Positions 21,714 through 32,491 of a DNA stretch of 64,000 nucleotides are shown here, piece after piece. This DNA comes from Limnephilus marmoratus (taxonomy: Eukaryota > Arthropoda > Insecta > Trichoptera > Limnephilidae). The stretch is taken from NCBI GenBank assembly GCA_917880885.1, contig OU862913.1:6200001-6264000 (forward strand), given 5' to 3'. Every line of letters starts with the position of its first letter. The first letter of the stretch is position 1. A program made the position numbers and the translations under genes. The notes under the pieces are model-generated. The model was not told where the DNA came from. It did not search any database and was given only the letters and a program-made list of their open reading frames with translations.

Positions 21714-22592
21714 ATATATTAATAATAGAAACATCCTCACATATCTCAGGGGCAACACATATTTATTATGCAATAACAATTATTTTATGAATTATAATTT
21801 CTTAATATTTTTCTTGAAATCCTAAACGCGGATCCCATTGAGGATATTATTATTTCTACTGATAACAAAAGAAAACGACGATAATTAATTATTTATTACT
21901 TATTGTTTTGTTTTTAAATTTTTTATTTTTTATGTACTTTTTACTTATTTTTTTGTATTTTCTGCTACCTGTTTCGACACATCCATGTCTGCTAACTAAC
22001 AAATTTAAACCTAATTTAAAAATGATTAAAATACAAAATAAATAATTTAATTATAGTTTATGCCCACGTTATACAACAAATTTATTATTATTATAATTAT
22101 TTCTCCCTTGGTTTTTTCTCAAAGGTATCTTTAAACAACTTTACTTTTTCCATAATACTTTTACTTAAGAATTTGTATTATAAAAATATTATTTGTTTGA
22201 AAGTTTGGAAATAATTTTCTAAATAATTGCTCTTGGTAAAGTGGTAATATCTCACAGTTGATAACAAGACAACTGTCGACTATTAGAAAATAACAATTAT
22301 AATTAAATGTTCGTGCAGTAACTATAAGTCTAGAGATTACTTCATCTTTTTCAAACTTTATTTTAAAATCTAATTCCTACCAAAAAAAAAAATTTACTTT
22401 ACATAATATAATATTCTTATCCAATATTTTGTTCCCGCTTAGTTACTGCAAATAGCTTATCACCAGGATCTTTGTTAAACTAGTGAATCAATCCATCCAT
22501 AAATATAAGTATAATATCATAAATAGCACCGACCTACAGCGACTTTTTAATGTAATACGTCATTAATCAATATTTCGTTTTTTTTATTACAG
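21714..22592. other. 3' part of intron 1 of copy A
   Basis: AT-rich, no open frame or repeat of note. It ends in a pyrimidine tract and acceptor (tttttttattacag, 22579-22592). Confidence 0.6.
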
Positions 22593-22748
22593 GTAGCATT
22601 AATTTGGACACTGTACCCATCAAGGCAGAACCAGGACCCCGAAAAGAAGACGGAGAGAGTATCCCTTACACGGAAATAGACATAGACCTGACAGATGTAA
22701 AAAAGGAATGCTTAGAGCACTCTGAAAGTATTGCAGAGACTGCTGCAG
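22593..22748 (+). CDS. Zinc-finger gene, copy A, exon 2 (acidic SUMO-motif module)
   Basis: 156-bp exon between acceptor ttattacag and donor GCAG|GTAATA, phase 1 at both ends, so it can be added or lost without breaking frame. It encodes SSINLDTVPIKAEPGPRK, then GESIPYTEIDIDLTDVKKEC and EHSESIAETAA. IKAE and VKKE are psi-K-x-E SUMO consensus sites spaced as in exon 1. Copy B exon 2 (38902-39057) has the same length and borders. There is no Met in the exon, so translation must start upstream, most simply at 11638. Confidence 0.85.
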
Positions 22749-22841
22749 GTAATATCAATTTTTTTGGTTTCAATTTATATATAATTTTCTCGTTTCATTA
22801 TAGATATATACTAATCGAACTTTATCCTCAATCTTTTTCAG
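22749..22841 (+). other. Intron 2 of copy A
   Basis: 93 bp, GTAATA ... tcttttTCAG. It happens to stay open in frame, so a continuous frame could read through it, but the hydrophobic text produced (FFGFNLYIIFSF) has no counterpart in copies B or C, which have introns at the same place. Confidence 0.8.
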
Positions 22842-23806
22842 ACAAGATAACGGACGTGAATGTACTGATGCACCCTGGAGAAGAATCTCGTTCATGTTTC
22901 CATTGTAACCGCTCATTTTCAAACAAATCACATTTAAAAAGGCACTTACGCACTCACACTGGAGAAAAACCTTTTTCATGTCCACATTGTAGCTACTCCT
23001 GCTCAGACAAATCAAATTTAACGGTGCACTTACGCACCCATTCTGGAGAAAAGCCTCACTCATGTCCACATTGTAACTACTCCTGCTCAAACAAATCACG
23101 TTTAACGGTGCACTTACGCACCCATTCTGGAGAAAAGCCTCACTCATGTCCACATTGTAACTACTCCTGCTCATGCAAATCAGATTTAAAAAAGCACTTA
23201 CGCACCCATTCTGGAGATAAACCTTACGCATGTCCCCAATGTAAGTACACCTGCTCAGACAAATCACATTTAACGGTGCACTTACGCACCCATTCTGGAG
23301 AAAAGCCTCACTCGTGTCCACATTGTAACTACTCCTGCTCATGCAAATCAGATTTAACAAGGCACTTACGCACCCATTCTGGAGATAAACCTTATGCATG
23401 TCCCCAATGTAAGAACACCTACTCAGACAAATCAAATTTAACGGTGCACTTACGCACCCATTCTGGAGAAAAGTCTCACTCATGTCCACATTGTAACTAC
23501 TCCTGCTCAAACAAATCATATTTAACGGTGCACTTACGCACCCATTCTGGAGATAAACCTTATGCATGTCCCCAATGTAACTACACCTGCTCAAGCAAAT
23601 CAGAAATAACAAGACACTTACGCACCCATACTGGAGAAAAGCCTTATTCATGTTCCCATTGTAACTACTCCTTCTCAGACAAATCAAGTTTAACAAAGCA
23701 CTTACGCATCCATACTGGAGAAAAACCTTTTTCGTGTCCACATTGTAACTACATCTGCTCACGAAAGTACAGTTTAATAGTGCACTTACGAACCCATACT
23801 GGATAA
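22842..23806 (+). CDS. Zinc-finger gene, copy A, exon 3 (11 C2H2 fingers)
   Basis: The exon starts in phase 1 (DKITDVNVLMHPGEE) and encodes 11 tandem fingers joined by H(S/T)G(E/D)KP linkers. Finger 1 has the standard core Phe (CNRSFSNKSHLKRH); most later fingers read C-x2-C-NYSCS-x-KS-x-L-x2-H, with Cys where Phe is usual. Helix positions -1/3/6 vary (N/H/R, D/N/V, N/R/V, C/D/K, D/H/V, C/D/R, D/N/V, N/Y/V, S/E/R, D/S/K, R/S/V) while the rest is almost constant. The product would be a nuclear sequence-specific DNA binder, most likely a repressor if the SUMO motifs are used. The predicted protein is 424 aa. The stop at 23804-23806 comes from GGAGAA to GGATAA in a linker, and fingers continue after it. 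Target unknown. Confidence 0.85.
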
Positions 23807-24294
23807 AAACCTTTTTCATGTCCCGATTGTAACTGCACCCACTCACGAAAGTCCAATTTAACAGTGCACTTACGAACCCATACTGGATAAAAACCTTTTT
23901 CATGTCCCGATTGTAACTGCACCCACTCACGAAAGTCCAATTTAACAGTGCACTTACGAACCCATACTGAAGAAAAACCTTTTTCATGTCCCCATTCTAG
24001 CTACTCATGCTCAAACAAATCACATTTAACGGTGCACTTACGCACCCATTCAGGAGAAAAACCTTTTTCTTGTCCCGATTGTAACTATTCCTGCTCAGAC
24101 AAATCATATTTAACAAAGCACCTACGCACCCATACTTGAGAAAAATATTTTTCATTTCCCCATTGTAACAACCACTCCTGCTCAGACAAATCAAGTATTA
24201 CGAAGCACTTATTTACTAATACTGGGAAAAAACCCTTTTTCATGTTCGCATTGTAACTACTCCAGCTCAAACAAATCACATTTAGCAAATCGAC
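23807..24294 (+). pseudogene. Decayed C-terminal fingers of copy A
   Basis: The frame continues past the stop with six more fingers: two identical CPDCNCTHSRKSNLTVHLRTH (an exact 84-bp tandem duplication that also copied the TAA in the linker), then CPHSSYSCSNKSHL (second Cys lost), CPDCNYSCSDKSYLTKH followed by TGA, a shifted FPHCNNHSC finger, and a last finger cut by a SINE near 24294. This was coding sequence until recently. Read-through is conceivable but nothing supports it. Confidence 0.85.
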
Positions 24295-24425
24295 GGCCAA
24301 CGTAGTTCATCGGTAAGGCGCTTGACTCGCATTCCCAAGGTCGCGGGATCGAATCCCAGCGTGGCAAATAAATTTTATTTGATCAATTTGTGTATTTCAC
24401 AATTTATTCATTTATAATAATATAT
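24295..24425 (+). mobile_element. tRNA-derived SINE (family C) inserted in the finger array
   Basis: The head has GTAGTTCATCGGTAAGG (A box) and GGGATCGAATCCC (B box), then gtggcaaataaattttattt and atcaatttgtgt. It shares head-tail structure with the minus-strand copy at 9910-10026. It ends the readable finger text of copy A. Confidence 0.7.
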
Positions 24426-24429
24426 AGTA

Positions 24430-24650
24430 TATTTGCGGCACGTTCCAGAGATGAAGATACTCTCAGTATCTCCCTGGTGTAAGACCACCATTCAGAATTG
24501 AAACGTTGCCTGAAATGGCATTAGCCGTGTTTGGTGACCAGATCAGAAAAGCCAGTTACTTCCCCACCTTCCTCTTCCCTACCTCCTTCCCTTCCCTTCC
24601 CTCCTTCCCTATCTTCAGCCGCACAACATAACCCAATTGGGGATGCCATA
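24430..24650 (+). repeat. Unclassified repeat (family E), left part
   Basis: Sequence with gtaagaccaccattcag, cctgaaatggcattagccgtgttt and cccaattggggatgccata matches 49670-49870 in order (aaaccaccattta, gcttgaaatggcaatagttgtgtt, ctgattgggagtgccatag). A hAT-like element is inserted at the end of it and a short remainder follows at 27031-27060. Confidence 0.65.
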
Positions 24651-27030
24651 CAGAGGCGTAGCGTGGGGGGGGCACTTTTAAGGGGGCGGCAAATTTTCAC
24701 AATAAATTATAACATTATCTTGGAAAAATTTAAACCATTTCAAATCTTTATTTGAACATGTTCTACGATCCTTTCGTTTACGAATCCATCTCTTTTTTTA
24801 ATTCATTAAAAATATCAAAAACTATATTTTTTTAAGCTGCAAATTTCGCAATTCGTAGGAAAAACGTACGCTTATTATGAGAGTAATACTAATTAAAGCT
24901 GATAGACTCGCAAACAGATTCACTCTTAATTAAAATCAGAATTGTGTTCAGAATGTATTAACGACTGAATTTCAGTTGTGTATTCATTTGCTGATACATT
25001 TCGAAAGAGACCATTATTTTATTCGAAGTGCAGTTATAAAATTCTAGTTGTAGATTATGTATGTGCTGCCAGAATCAAAGAGAAACCATTTTCATTTTCT
25101 GAGTGTAGTTTTAATTGGGCAAATACAAATTTAATTTGACCCGTCTAATCACAGGAGACGCAAATTATCCCACACATTTAATTTGAAAATAAAATTGTAA
25201 AATTATGTCCCACACATTTAATTTTAAATAAATTTGTTATTGCGATTAAAAGTTAAGATACAGTTTTATAACATTTTTTTTAAGAAAAGGAATCTGTATT
25301 TAAAATTTTAAGTTTATTCTATTTTAGGTACTTTAATTCGAATATTTGCAGGCCTGTATTTTTGAGCCAATTCACATTTCCAAAATTAAAATTTTAATGT
25401 TTAGAAACAATAATGTTCTAACAAGCACGTCGAAAAAAATACTTTATCTAGATTTTAGAACAGTTTTGTTTTAATAAAAAGGAACATTGCGTGGGAAGAA
25501 CCGGAAATTTTGTGCGGAAACATTGACAGGCAAAAGTTTATAGTTATTTTTTTCTTATTATTCGAAGGGTAAAACCAGTTTTCATGATGTAAACTTCCAT
25601 TTGAGAATTCATCTGCAGACACAATTCAAAGGAAAACGTTATCTTATTCAGTTATTAAATTCTAATTCAGTTCAATTCTAATCTCAGACTCTATATGTGC
25701 TGCCAGAATCAAAGAAAAACCATATTCGTGTTCTGAGTGTACTTTTAATTCACCGCATATAGACTTAATTCTAACCAATTTTGGGTTGAGAATGTAAATT
25801 TCCAGTTGTGGATTCATGTGTTGACACATTTCGAAAGAAAACATGCTCTTATTCGAAGTTCAGTTATAATATTCTATTTGCAGACTATGTATGTGCTGCC
25901 AGAATCAAAGAAAAACCATTTTTATGTTCTGAGTGTAGTTTTAATTCACCGCATTCAAACTGGTTTTGCGTTCAGAATACAACGATACATTAAATAACGA
26001 GTTGCAGAATCCTGCATCGAGTGAAGCTTTACATTTGAATTACATAATGCTGTAAAATTCTGAAAAATTGATTGTTGCGTATGTAACTATTTTTTGGGGA
26101 CTCTAAGGCAGTATCAATCAATCAACTTTGGAATAGAATTTAAATACATGATTTTCATTGAAAGAATACTCGTCAAATGTGATTATTAAAAAAAAATCGG
26201 CTTGTGTATAAATAGGTCGTAATAAAAAAAAATGGATTTCCATATACAACCCCCCCCCCCCCCCACCGCTTGAAGTACCCAAAAAACGGAGCGGCGAAAT
26301 TTTCCTCCACCCCGATGTTCTGAATGTAGGTTTAATTCACCACAAACAGATTTAATTAAAACCAGTTTTGTGTTCAGAATGTAAATGCCGGCAGAATCAA
26401 AGAAAAACCCTTTTCATGTTTTGAGTGTAGTTTTAATTCACCGCGTACAGATTTAATTAAAACCAGTTTTATGTTCAGAATGTAATTGCCGCCAGAATTA
26501 AAGAAAAACTATTTTCATGTTCTGAGTGTAGCTTTAATTCACCACATACAGATGTAATTAAAACCATTTTTGTGTTCAGAATATAAGTGCGGCTAGAATC
26601 AAAGAAAACTGTTTTTCTGTTCTGAGTGTAGTTTTGATAAACCGCATATTTATTTTAATTTAAACCAGTTTTGTGCTATCAATATATCAATAAATTGCCA
26701 ATTCATCGTGTACCGAGTGAAGCTTTGCATCTGAGTTGCATTCCATACGTATGCGTGATGACGATGCGAAATTCTATTACAGGCATACCATTCTCGATTT
26801 CTGAGAGCAGTTGTATATAAATTTGTAGTAGAATTTATAAGTATGATTTTATTGGAAGAGTACTCGGCACATAGGATTATAAGAATCGGCATAAAAAAAT
26901 AGGATCTCTACCCCTCCCCCCCCCCGGTCAGCCCTTGAAAATCTGCGGAAAAAGTACCTGTAGAAGTTAGGGGGGGGGGCGGCAAAATTTTCCCCCGCAC
27001 CGGGCGGCCTATACCCACGCTACGCCACTG
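24651..27030. mobile_element. hAT-like non-autonomous element, CAGTGGCGTAGCG ends (copy 2)
   Basis: The left end CAGAGGCGTAGCGTGGG and right end cccacgctacgccactg are flanked by a perfect 8-bp duplication, atgccata (24643-24650 and 27031-27038). It is 2.4 kb and lacks a transposase. The left 1.3 kb aligns with copy 1 (2107-5325). The interior again consists of decayed finger-like units (24900-25150, 25590-26000, 26330-26660; for example KEKPFLCSECSFNSPH) and poly-C runs at 26250-26264 and 26916-26926. It sits in family E sequence inside the tail of zinc-finger copy A. Confidence 0.9.
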
Positions 27031-27104
27031 ATGCCATAGTCTCACTGGCTCCAGACGGGAGCAGTTAGGACTCTTATGCGGTATTCATTAAAAAAACAAA
27101 AAAA

Positions 27105-27465
27105 CTCTGACGCACCCATACTGGAGCCCAACTTTTTTCGTGTACCCATTGAAACTACTCCTGCTCAGATAAATCACGTTTAACGAGGCACTTGCGCATC
27201 CATTCCGAATAAAAACCTTGTTTGTCTTCTTACTATAGCTATTCGTGTTCTCTAAATTAAATTCACACTTTGAGCTTTACTAGAGAAACTTCATTTTCCC
27301 TTTGTTACTACTCCTGCTCACACAAATCATCGTTGACAGTGCTTGCCAATACTAGAGAATACCTTATTCACTTGCCTTATGCAGTTATTCATATTCACAT
27401 TCTTACTCATGGTAGAGAAAAACCATTGTCTTCTTCCGGCTGTAAGCATACTATTTAAATTTATT
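27105..27465 (+). pseudogene. Last decayed fingers of copy A, beyond the insertions
   Basis: Finger text resumes with ctgacgcacccatactggag, gaaactactcctgctcaga, acgaggcacttgcgcatcc, and later tactactcctgctcacacaaatc and gagaaaaaccattgtc. All frames are broken. Joined to 23807-24294 in order, this shows the original array had at least three or four more fingers and was split by the SINE, family E and copy 2 of the hAT-like element. Confidence 0.75.
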
Positions 27466-28180
27466 GTTTCACTCCATTAAAAATTGGACCGCTAAAGGCA
27501 AAATTCAATAACCACCGTGTGAGTACCTATATGATATTCAAGTACCACGCATTATAGACTCTTAGCTTTTAGACGTTATGATAAAAAGACAATTTTACAA
27601 CATTACTTCTTTACAACATTAAGTGCTCTTAACTTTAATATTAAACATTCTAGAAGTCATACCATTATTTTAAAAGTCCCATTTTTAATGTAAATAATAT
27701 TCAAAAATTTGAAACGAATCATTACTTTGACAAAAACATATGATTTAAAATTTTCATAGAACGTTGATGGAATCACAATAAGATGACTTTAAATTAGAAG
27801 TGTAAGAAGCGTGTTCATTCAATAATAAAAATAAAAATTGGATTGCCGATCATAATATTTTTGTTTCGATTTAAACATCTTGGTTGCCTCTTTATTCCTT
27901 ATTTCTTTTTATTTTTAAAAGGTAATTTTTTAATCTTATAATTATTTTACGCATAAGTACTGTGAGCGACTTTTTTTATGTACAAATAAGTTTCTTTTGC
28001 CAAATCACAATTCAGTGTCACAACACGACACTGTTTTATGTTCTGATGTTTGCTATTAATTTGCTATTAATATGAATAAAATTGAATTGCACGTCCAACG
28101 CTTAAGCGTCATTTTACACACAGATATATAAATGAATTAAAACTATTATTTATAGTTATTGTGTAAATATTCTTTCCCCA
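27466..28180. other. No recognisable feature
   Basis: AT-rich, 3' of copy A; no polyadenylation site can be assigned because the array tail is decayed. Confidence 0.4.
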
Positions 28181-28184
28181 CAAC

Positions 28185-28470
28185 TACACTCAGAACAGGA
28201 GAATGGCTCTTCTTTTATTCTGGCATTTAATAAATAGTCTGCAACTAGAATTTTATTACAACACTTCGAATAAGATAATTTTTTTCCTTTGAAATGTGTC
28301 AACAGATAAAACCACAACAGCAATTTTACATTCTAAATACAAAACTGGTTTAAATTATATCTGTGTGCGGCGAATGAAAACTACACTTAGAACATGACAG
28401 TGGATTCTTTTTGATTCTGGCAGAACATACAAAGTCTGCAACTAGAATTTTAAAACTGCACTTGGAATTT
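28185..28470 (-). repeat. Zinc-finger-like decayed repeat units (reverse)
   Basis: The minus strand shows the same unit as in the hAT-like elements: gcagactttgtatgttctgcc, ttctaagtgtagttttcattc and accagttttgtatttag. No terminal inverted repeat was found here, so it is an orphan piece. Confidence 0.6.
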
Positions 28471-28714
28471 CAGTTCAGTTCCTGCCGCCATTACGTTTGC
28501 ACGTGATTAATTTTCTCTCATTTCAATTCAAAATAAAACCGGATAAAATCGCTCGCGATGGTTTCATTTTGTAATAATTGGGTTATGCAACTTCTTCCCT
28601 AACCTAATTTTATAATTTTGGTGCGTCTCAACATATTTTTGTTGTTTTTTTGTTGAATTTAAAAGCATTTAGTCATTTAAATTCTGTGAAAATTTTCTTT
28701 TTATAATTCTTTTA

Positions 28715-29030
28715 CATGTGCTCCACACAGGAAGTCCTCAGAAAAATTATTTCCCTCAGGGCCTATGTCATCTTAAGGGATGCTGTGTGGAGGTTTTTTT
28801 TAAGGAAAGGGAGGAGAGTTCTGGGAAGGAAGAAGGTTTAAGGGGTGGGTAGGAATCTGGGGTTCAGTGTGTCCTGGTCATCCGCCTCCAAGACCTTGAC
28901 CACACCTCACCCCGTGAACCCGGGCACCCCTGCTAAATCACCAAACGTAGCGAACTACTTGGGGTGATCTATGGCAGAGGTGTTGGTTATCCAATAAAGG
29001 TTCCCGGGCGGCGGTACCCATTCCCGCCTC
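28715..29030 (-). repeat. Family B repeat with 3' hairpin
   Basis: Minus-strand copy: gcctcccgggaacc region, ggttatccaataaa (reverse), cccgggttcacgggg and the terminal hairpin between ctccacacag and ctgtgtggag (28718-28790) with an inner gccctgaggg stem. Confidence 0.85.
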
Positions 29031-29639
29031 CTAAATAAAGTTAATTTGTTTACATTTTGAAGTTGGTGTTTTCCTGTCCGGGTCAAGGTCTCTGACAAGA
29101 AGTTTGTTTTTTTTTTAAACTCCATTTGTCAGTGTTGTTTAGTTTTGATGATTTTAATAGATTTTTTTTTCGGTGTTAAAATTATAATGAAATGATATAC
29201 TTACCGTATTAATACAAGTTTCTTCAAACCAACCTAAAGAATGACTCGGTACTCGATTATACAATAAATCTTGTGAACATGAAGACTTAGATGTATGTAT
29301 TTTCAAACGCATAGCAATTGCGTCAGACGGAAATTATACTTACATATCCCTGATGATTTCCTCAGCTAAAGCTATAAAATGTGTATAAATGTATATATAT
29401 GTTCATGTGTGTATATATTTTGTAATTTATGATCCTTCTTGTTTTATGTATGTACTTTAATTTATTATTATGTTTTACAAATAATTAAGAATGTTGTGTG
29501 ATGAATGGTGTGCTCAGCTTTCATTGGAATTTGTCACTGCAAGCGTGTTAAAATTGTTAATCAATGTAATTATTATAATTATATGTGATGTATTCTGTTA
29601 GCGAGTCAACAAATAAATAATAAAAAAGTCAATTTGAGT
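29031..29639. other. LINE-tail-like, otherwise no feature
   Basis: AT-rich. The end (aacaaataaataataaaaaag, 29608-29627) looks like the 3' tail of a retrotransposon. Confidence 0.4.
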
Positions 29640-29945
29640 ACAATTCTCCCGTCTGGAACCCACATTATAGTGTATATGTACAAGCGGTTGAAAGAATGCA
29701 AAACAAATTCTTTCGTTTTCTAAATTTTAAAATTTAGAAATTATGTTGAACTACAACATTATTTTAAATGATATGAATATGCTCAAATTGTCATACAGAA
29801 GAATTTTCACTGACTTGGTATTTCTATATAAAATTCTAAATGATTTAGTTGATAGTCCGGTATTGCTTGAATTGATAAGCTTCCGGATTCCACAACAATT
29901 ATACCAAGTCATGGGACGTCTTCAATTTATGTTAAAACAAATATA
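29640..29945 (+). pseudogene. LINE reverse transcriptase C-terminal fragment
   Basis: Frames together resemble the C-terminal end of jockey-type RT proteins: an S-G-T-H..YVQAVERMQ-like start, FRFLNFK-like text, then 29743-29945 with LSYRRIFTDLVFLYKILNDL and DSPVLLELISFRIPQQ. This matches the layout of the same region in the LINE at 54047-55380 and at 39890. No RT core is left. Confidence 0.7.
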
Positions 29946-30955
29946 AAAGATTGTTACTGAGACAGTTCAGTTATGTAGGTAGCATGATGTGATTTTTTTT
30001 TTGAGAATTTCGAAATCGGCATAGTTGGGAAAGATGCTTCATACATTAAAAATTAAATCTGAAAAAAATATTTTTTGATATTCTCAATACCTGGACATCG
30101 CCAAAGCCTTACATTTTATCATTTTCGTATTTATAGCTCATTAACGCGAAATAAAACACACGTAAAAATTGTGTTTTACCATTTATTTTATAGATAATAC
30201 GTTCATAGATTGGTAGAATGGAACAAATAGTGGAAAGAATGTACATTAATATTTACCGCTTTGAAAATCTTGAAAATTGCCAAAAGTTGCTATGAACGGT
30301 GCTGCATTTTGGTGTAAAAAAGAGGCATAAGGTTTGGTGACTCTAACTTATTTGTATGAAGCCATCTCGTCTCAAGGGTTCACAGACAGCAGCTGAGGCT
30401 TTTGTTAACAATTTTCACACATTATGTGTGCCTTGAGTGGGCAAGGAAAATTATTTATCATGACATAGTCAATTGTCGTGTAATCGGTAATGGCTTGTCA
30501 AATTGTCTCGTACCTTTGATGATCGGTGACTCGGTTACATTTTCCCACTTCGTAACACAATATAATCATCTACCGAAAATCAAAAACAGTCACACAACAG
30601 GTACGAATAAATGGTCTGATAACCTACCTCTCTTCAGATTGACTTTGAGAAATATTGTATAGGTATTACAATTCAATGCAATAGTTGTCACATGAAATGT
30701 CAATCTCAGGAGAAACAGGCCTCGCTTAATTCGAGCAAGGAATCTCATTGCGTCGTGGAGACTAGCAAGTGTCCGATTAAGTAAAAAAAACTGTATTTAG
30801 AGCAGAGTTGAAAATATATAGTGAGAAATAAACAACATGACATGTATTAGGATTTAAATACTACAGGTTATAAATTACAAGACAGACTTACCCTGGACCG
30901 ATAAGGAAAACTGATTGCTAGCTAAATTAAACATTACGCGCGCGCGATAGTGTGT
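29946..30955. other. No recognisable feature
   Basis: Short chance frames only (for example 30402-30662). No repeat assignment. Confidence 0.4.
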
Positions 30956-30963
30956 TGTTCTCC

Positions 30964-32483
30964 TAAGGCAGCCAACCGTCCCGCATTCTGCGGGACCGTC
31001 CCGCATTGACAGTTGTAGTCCCGCATTGCAATATTTACAAAAATAGTCCCGCAAATCGTCTAAAGCGTCCCGCATGTCCCGCATTCCTATATTTTTTTGA
31101 ATACTGTCTATGGTAGTCAAATAAACTTCCTCTATCTTTTGTCTATTTAAGCCATTTGGTCAAGTTCAAGACGAGATTTGTCCCTGGAAATGGCCCGAAG
31201 ATCGATCTAGGGATTGGTTTATTTACGTTACAAGCAAGAGTCCAAGAGCGCCAGTGTAGTAGTAGTGATTGAGTTGTTTTGTTTACGAATTAGTGCACGC
31301 CGTGACACGTAATATTTATACATATTTATCATTCAAATCAAATCAAATAATGTCTTGACCATGAAAACCGCGAAAAGGCGGTGTTTTAAGTTCAGTGAAG
31401 AACTGCAAAAATAATTTCCTTTTTGGCAAAAGTGTTAACATTCATTTCTGAATGTAGTTTTAATTCACCACATACATATTTAATTTAAACCACCTTTGTG
31501 TTCAGAATATAACGATACATTAAATAACGAGTTGCAGATTCATCCTGTACTGACTGAAGCTTTACATTTAAGTTGCAAGTTCAGAATGTAAAATTTTGTC
31601 TTCTTCCATATTTCGACGAAAAATATCCTCTTATTCAAAGTGCAGTAGGAAAATTCTAGGTGCAGACTATGTATGTGCTGCCAGAATCAAAGAAAAACCA
31701 TTTTCATGTTCTGAGTGTAGTTTTAATTCGCTGCATACAGATTTCATGTAAACTAGTTTTATGTTCAGGATGTAAAATTCCAGTTGGATTCGTCTACCGA
31801 CATATTACGAAGGAAATTATTCTCTTATTCGAAGTGCAGTTATAAAATTCTAGTTGCAGACTATGTACGCGCTGCCAGAATCAAAGAGAAACCATTTAAA
31901 TGTTCTGAGTGTAGTTTTAAATCGTCGCATACAGATTTTATTTAAGCCACCTTTGTATTCAAAATGTAATATTTCTGCTGTGGATTCATCTACTGACGCA
32001 TTTCGAAGAAAAACATTTTCTTATTCTAAGCGCATTGGAGGTTATCCACCGTATACCCACCCCGGTATAAGTAACAGAAGATAGTTTCTCCTTCAGGGCT
32101 CTCACAATGTTTCTATTTTTTTTATAGAACGACTTAACATTTAAATACCTATTCTAATTGCTGGTATGAAATTCTAGTTGAATACTATGTATGTATTGCC
32201 AGAATCAAAGAGAAACCATTTTCATGTTCTGAGTGTAGTTTTAATTCGCCGCATACAGATTTAACATAAACTAGTTTTGGGTTCAGAATATAACAACCAA
32301 TTAAATAACAAGTTGTATATTTATCTTACTACATGGACACTATTTTCGAATTCGTGAAGATGATTTTTTTTTAATACTCTGTCTCTCAATTATGTGAAAA
32401 AAAGTGAGGTCGTAATAAAAAAGTAAGGGATTTCTACCCCCCCCCGGCTGACACCCACTGTCCCGCATAAGTTGGCCGCCTTA
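30964..32483. mobile_element. hAT-like non-autonomous element, TAAGGC(A/G)GCCAAC ends
   Basis: The left end TAAGGCAGCCAAC and right end gttggccgcctta are flanked by a perfect 8-bp duplication, tgttctcc (30956-30963 and 32484-32491). The left part repeats gtcccgcat six times or so (30980-31085), with a small palindrome gtcccgcattctgcgggac. From 31437 to about 32459 the interior is the finger-like repeat and poly-C sequence typical of the CAGTGGCGTAGCG family, ending cacccactg, which may be the worn end of such an element nested inside. No transposase. Confidence 0.88.
31437..32350 (+). repeat. Zinc-finger-like decayed repeat units
   Basis: At least four units (31440, 31640, 31810, 32160) with agaatcaaagaaaaaccat, gttctgagtgtagttttaa and tgtgctgcc. 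Short in-frame pieces occur, none longer than about one finger pair. Confidence 0.6.
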
Positions 32484-32491
32484 TGTTCTCC

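Noticed and set aside
22749..22841. Reading straight through intron 2 of copy A
   Set aside because: The frame is open by chance, but good splice sites and the matching introns in copies B and C argue for removal.
22770..23987. 405-codon open frame on the minus strand
   Set aside because: It is the antisense of the finger array; its repeated SRSSYNVDM-like text follows the 84-base period of the fingers. The same applies to 37843-38799 (+) and 53259-53933 (+).
22842..24294. CRISPR-like regular repeats
   Set aside because: The period is 84 bp and each unit is a C2H2 finger; there are no conserved repeat-spacer borders and the genome is eukaryotic.
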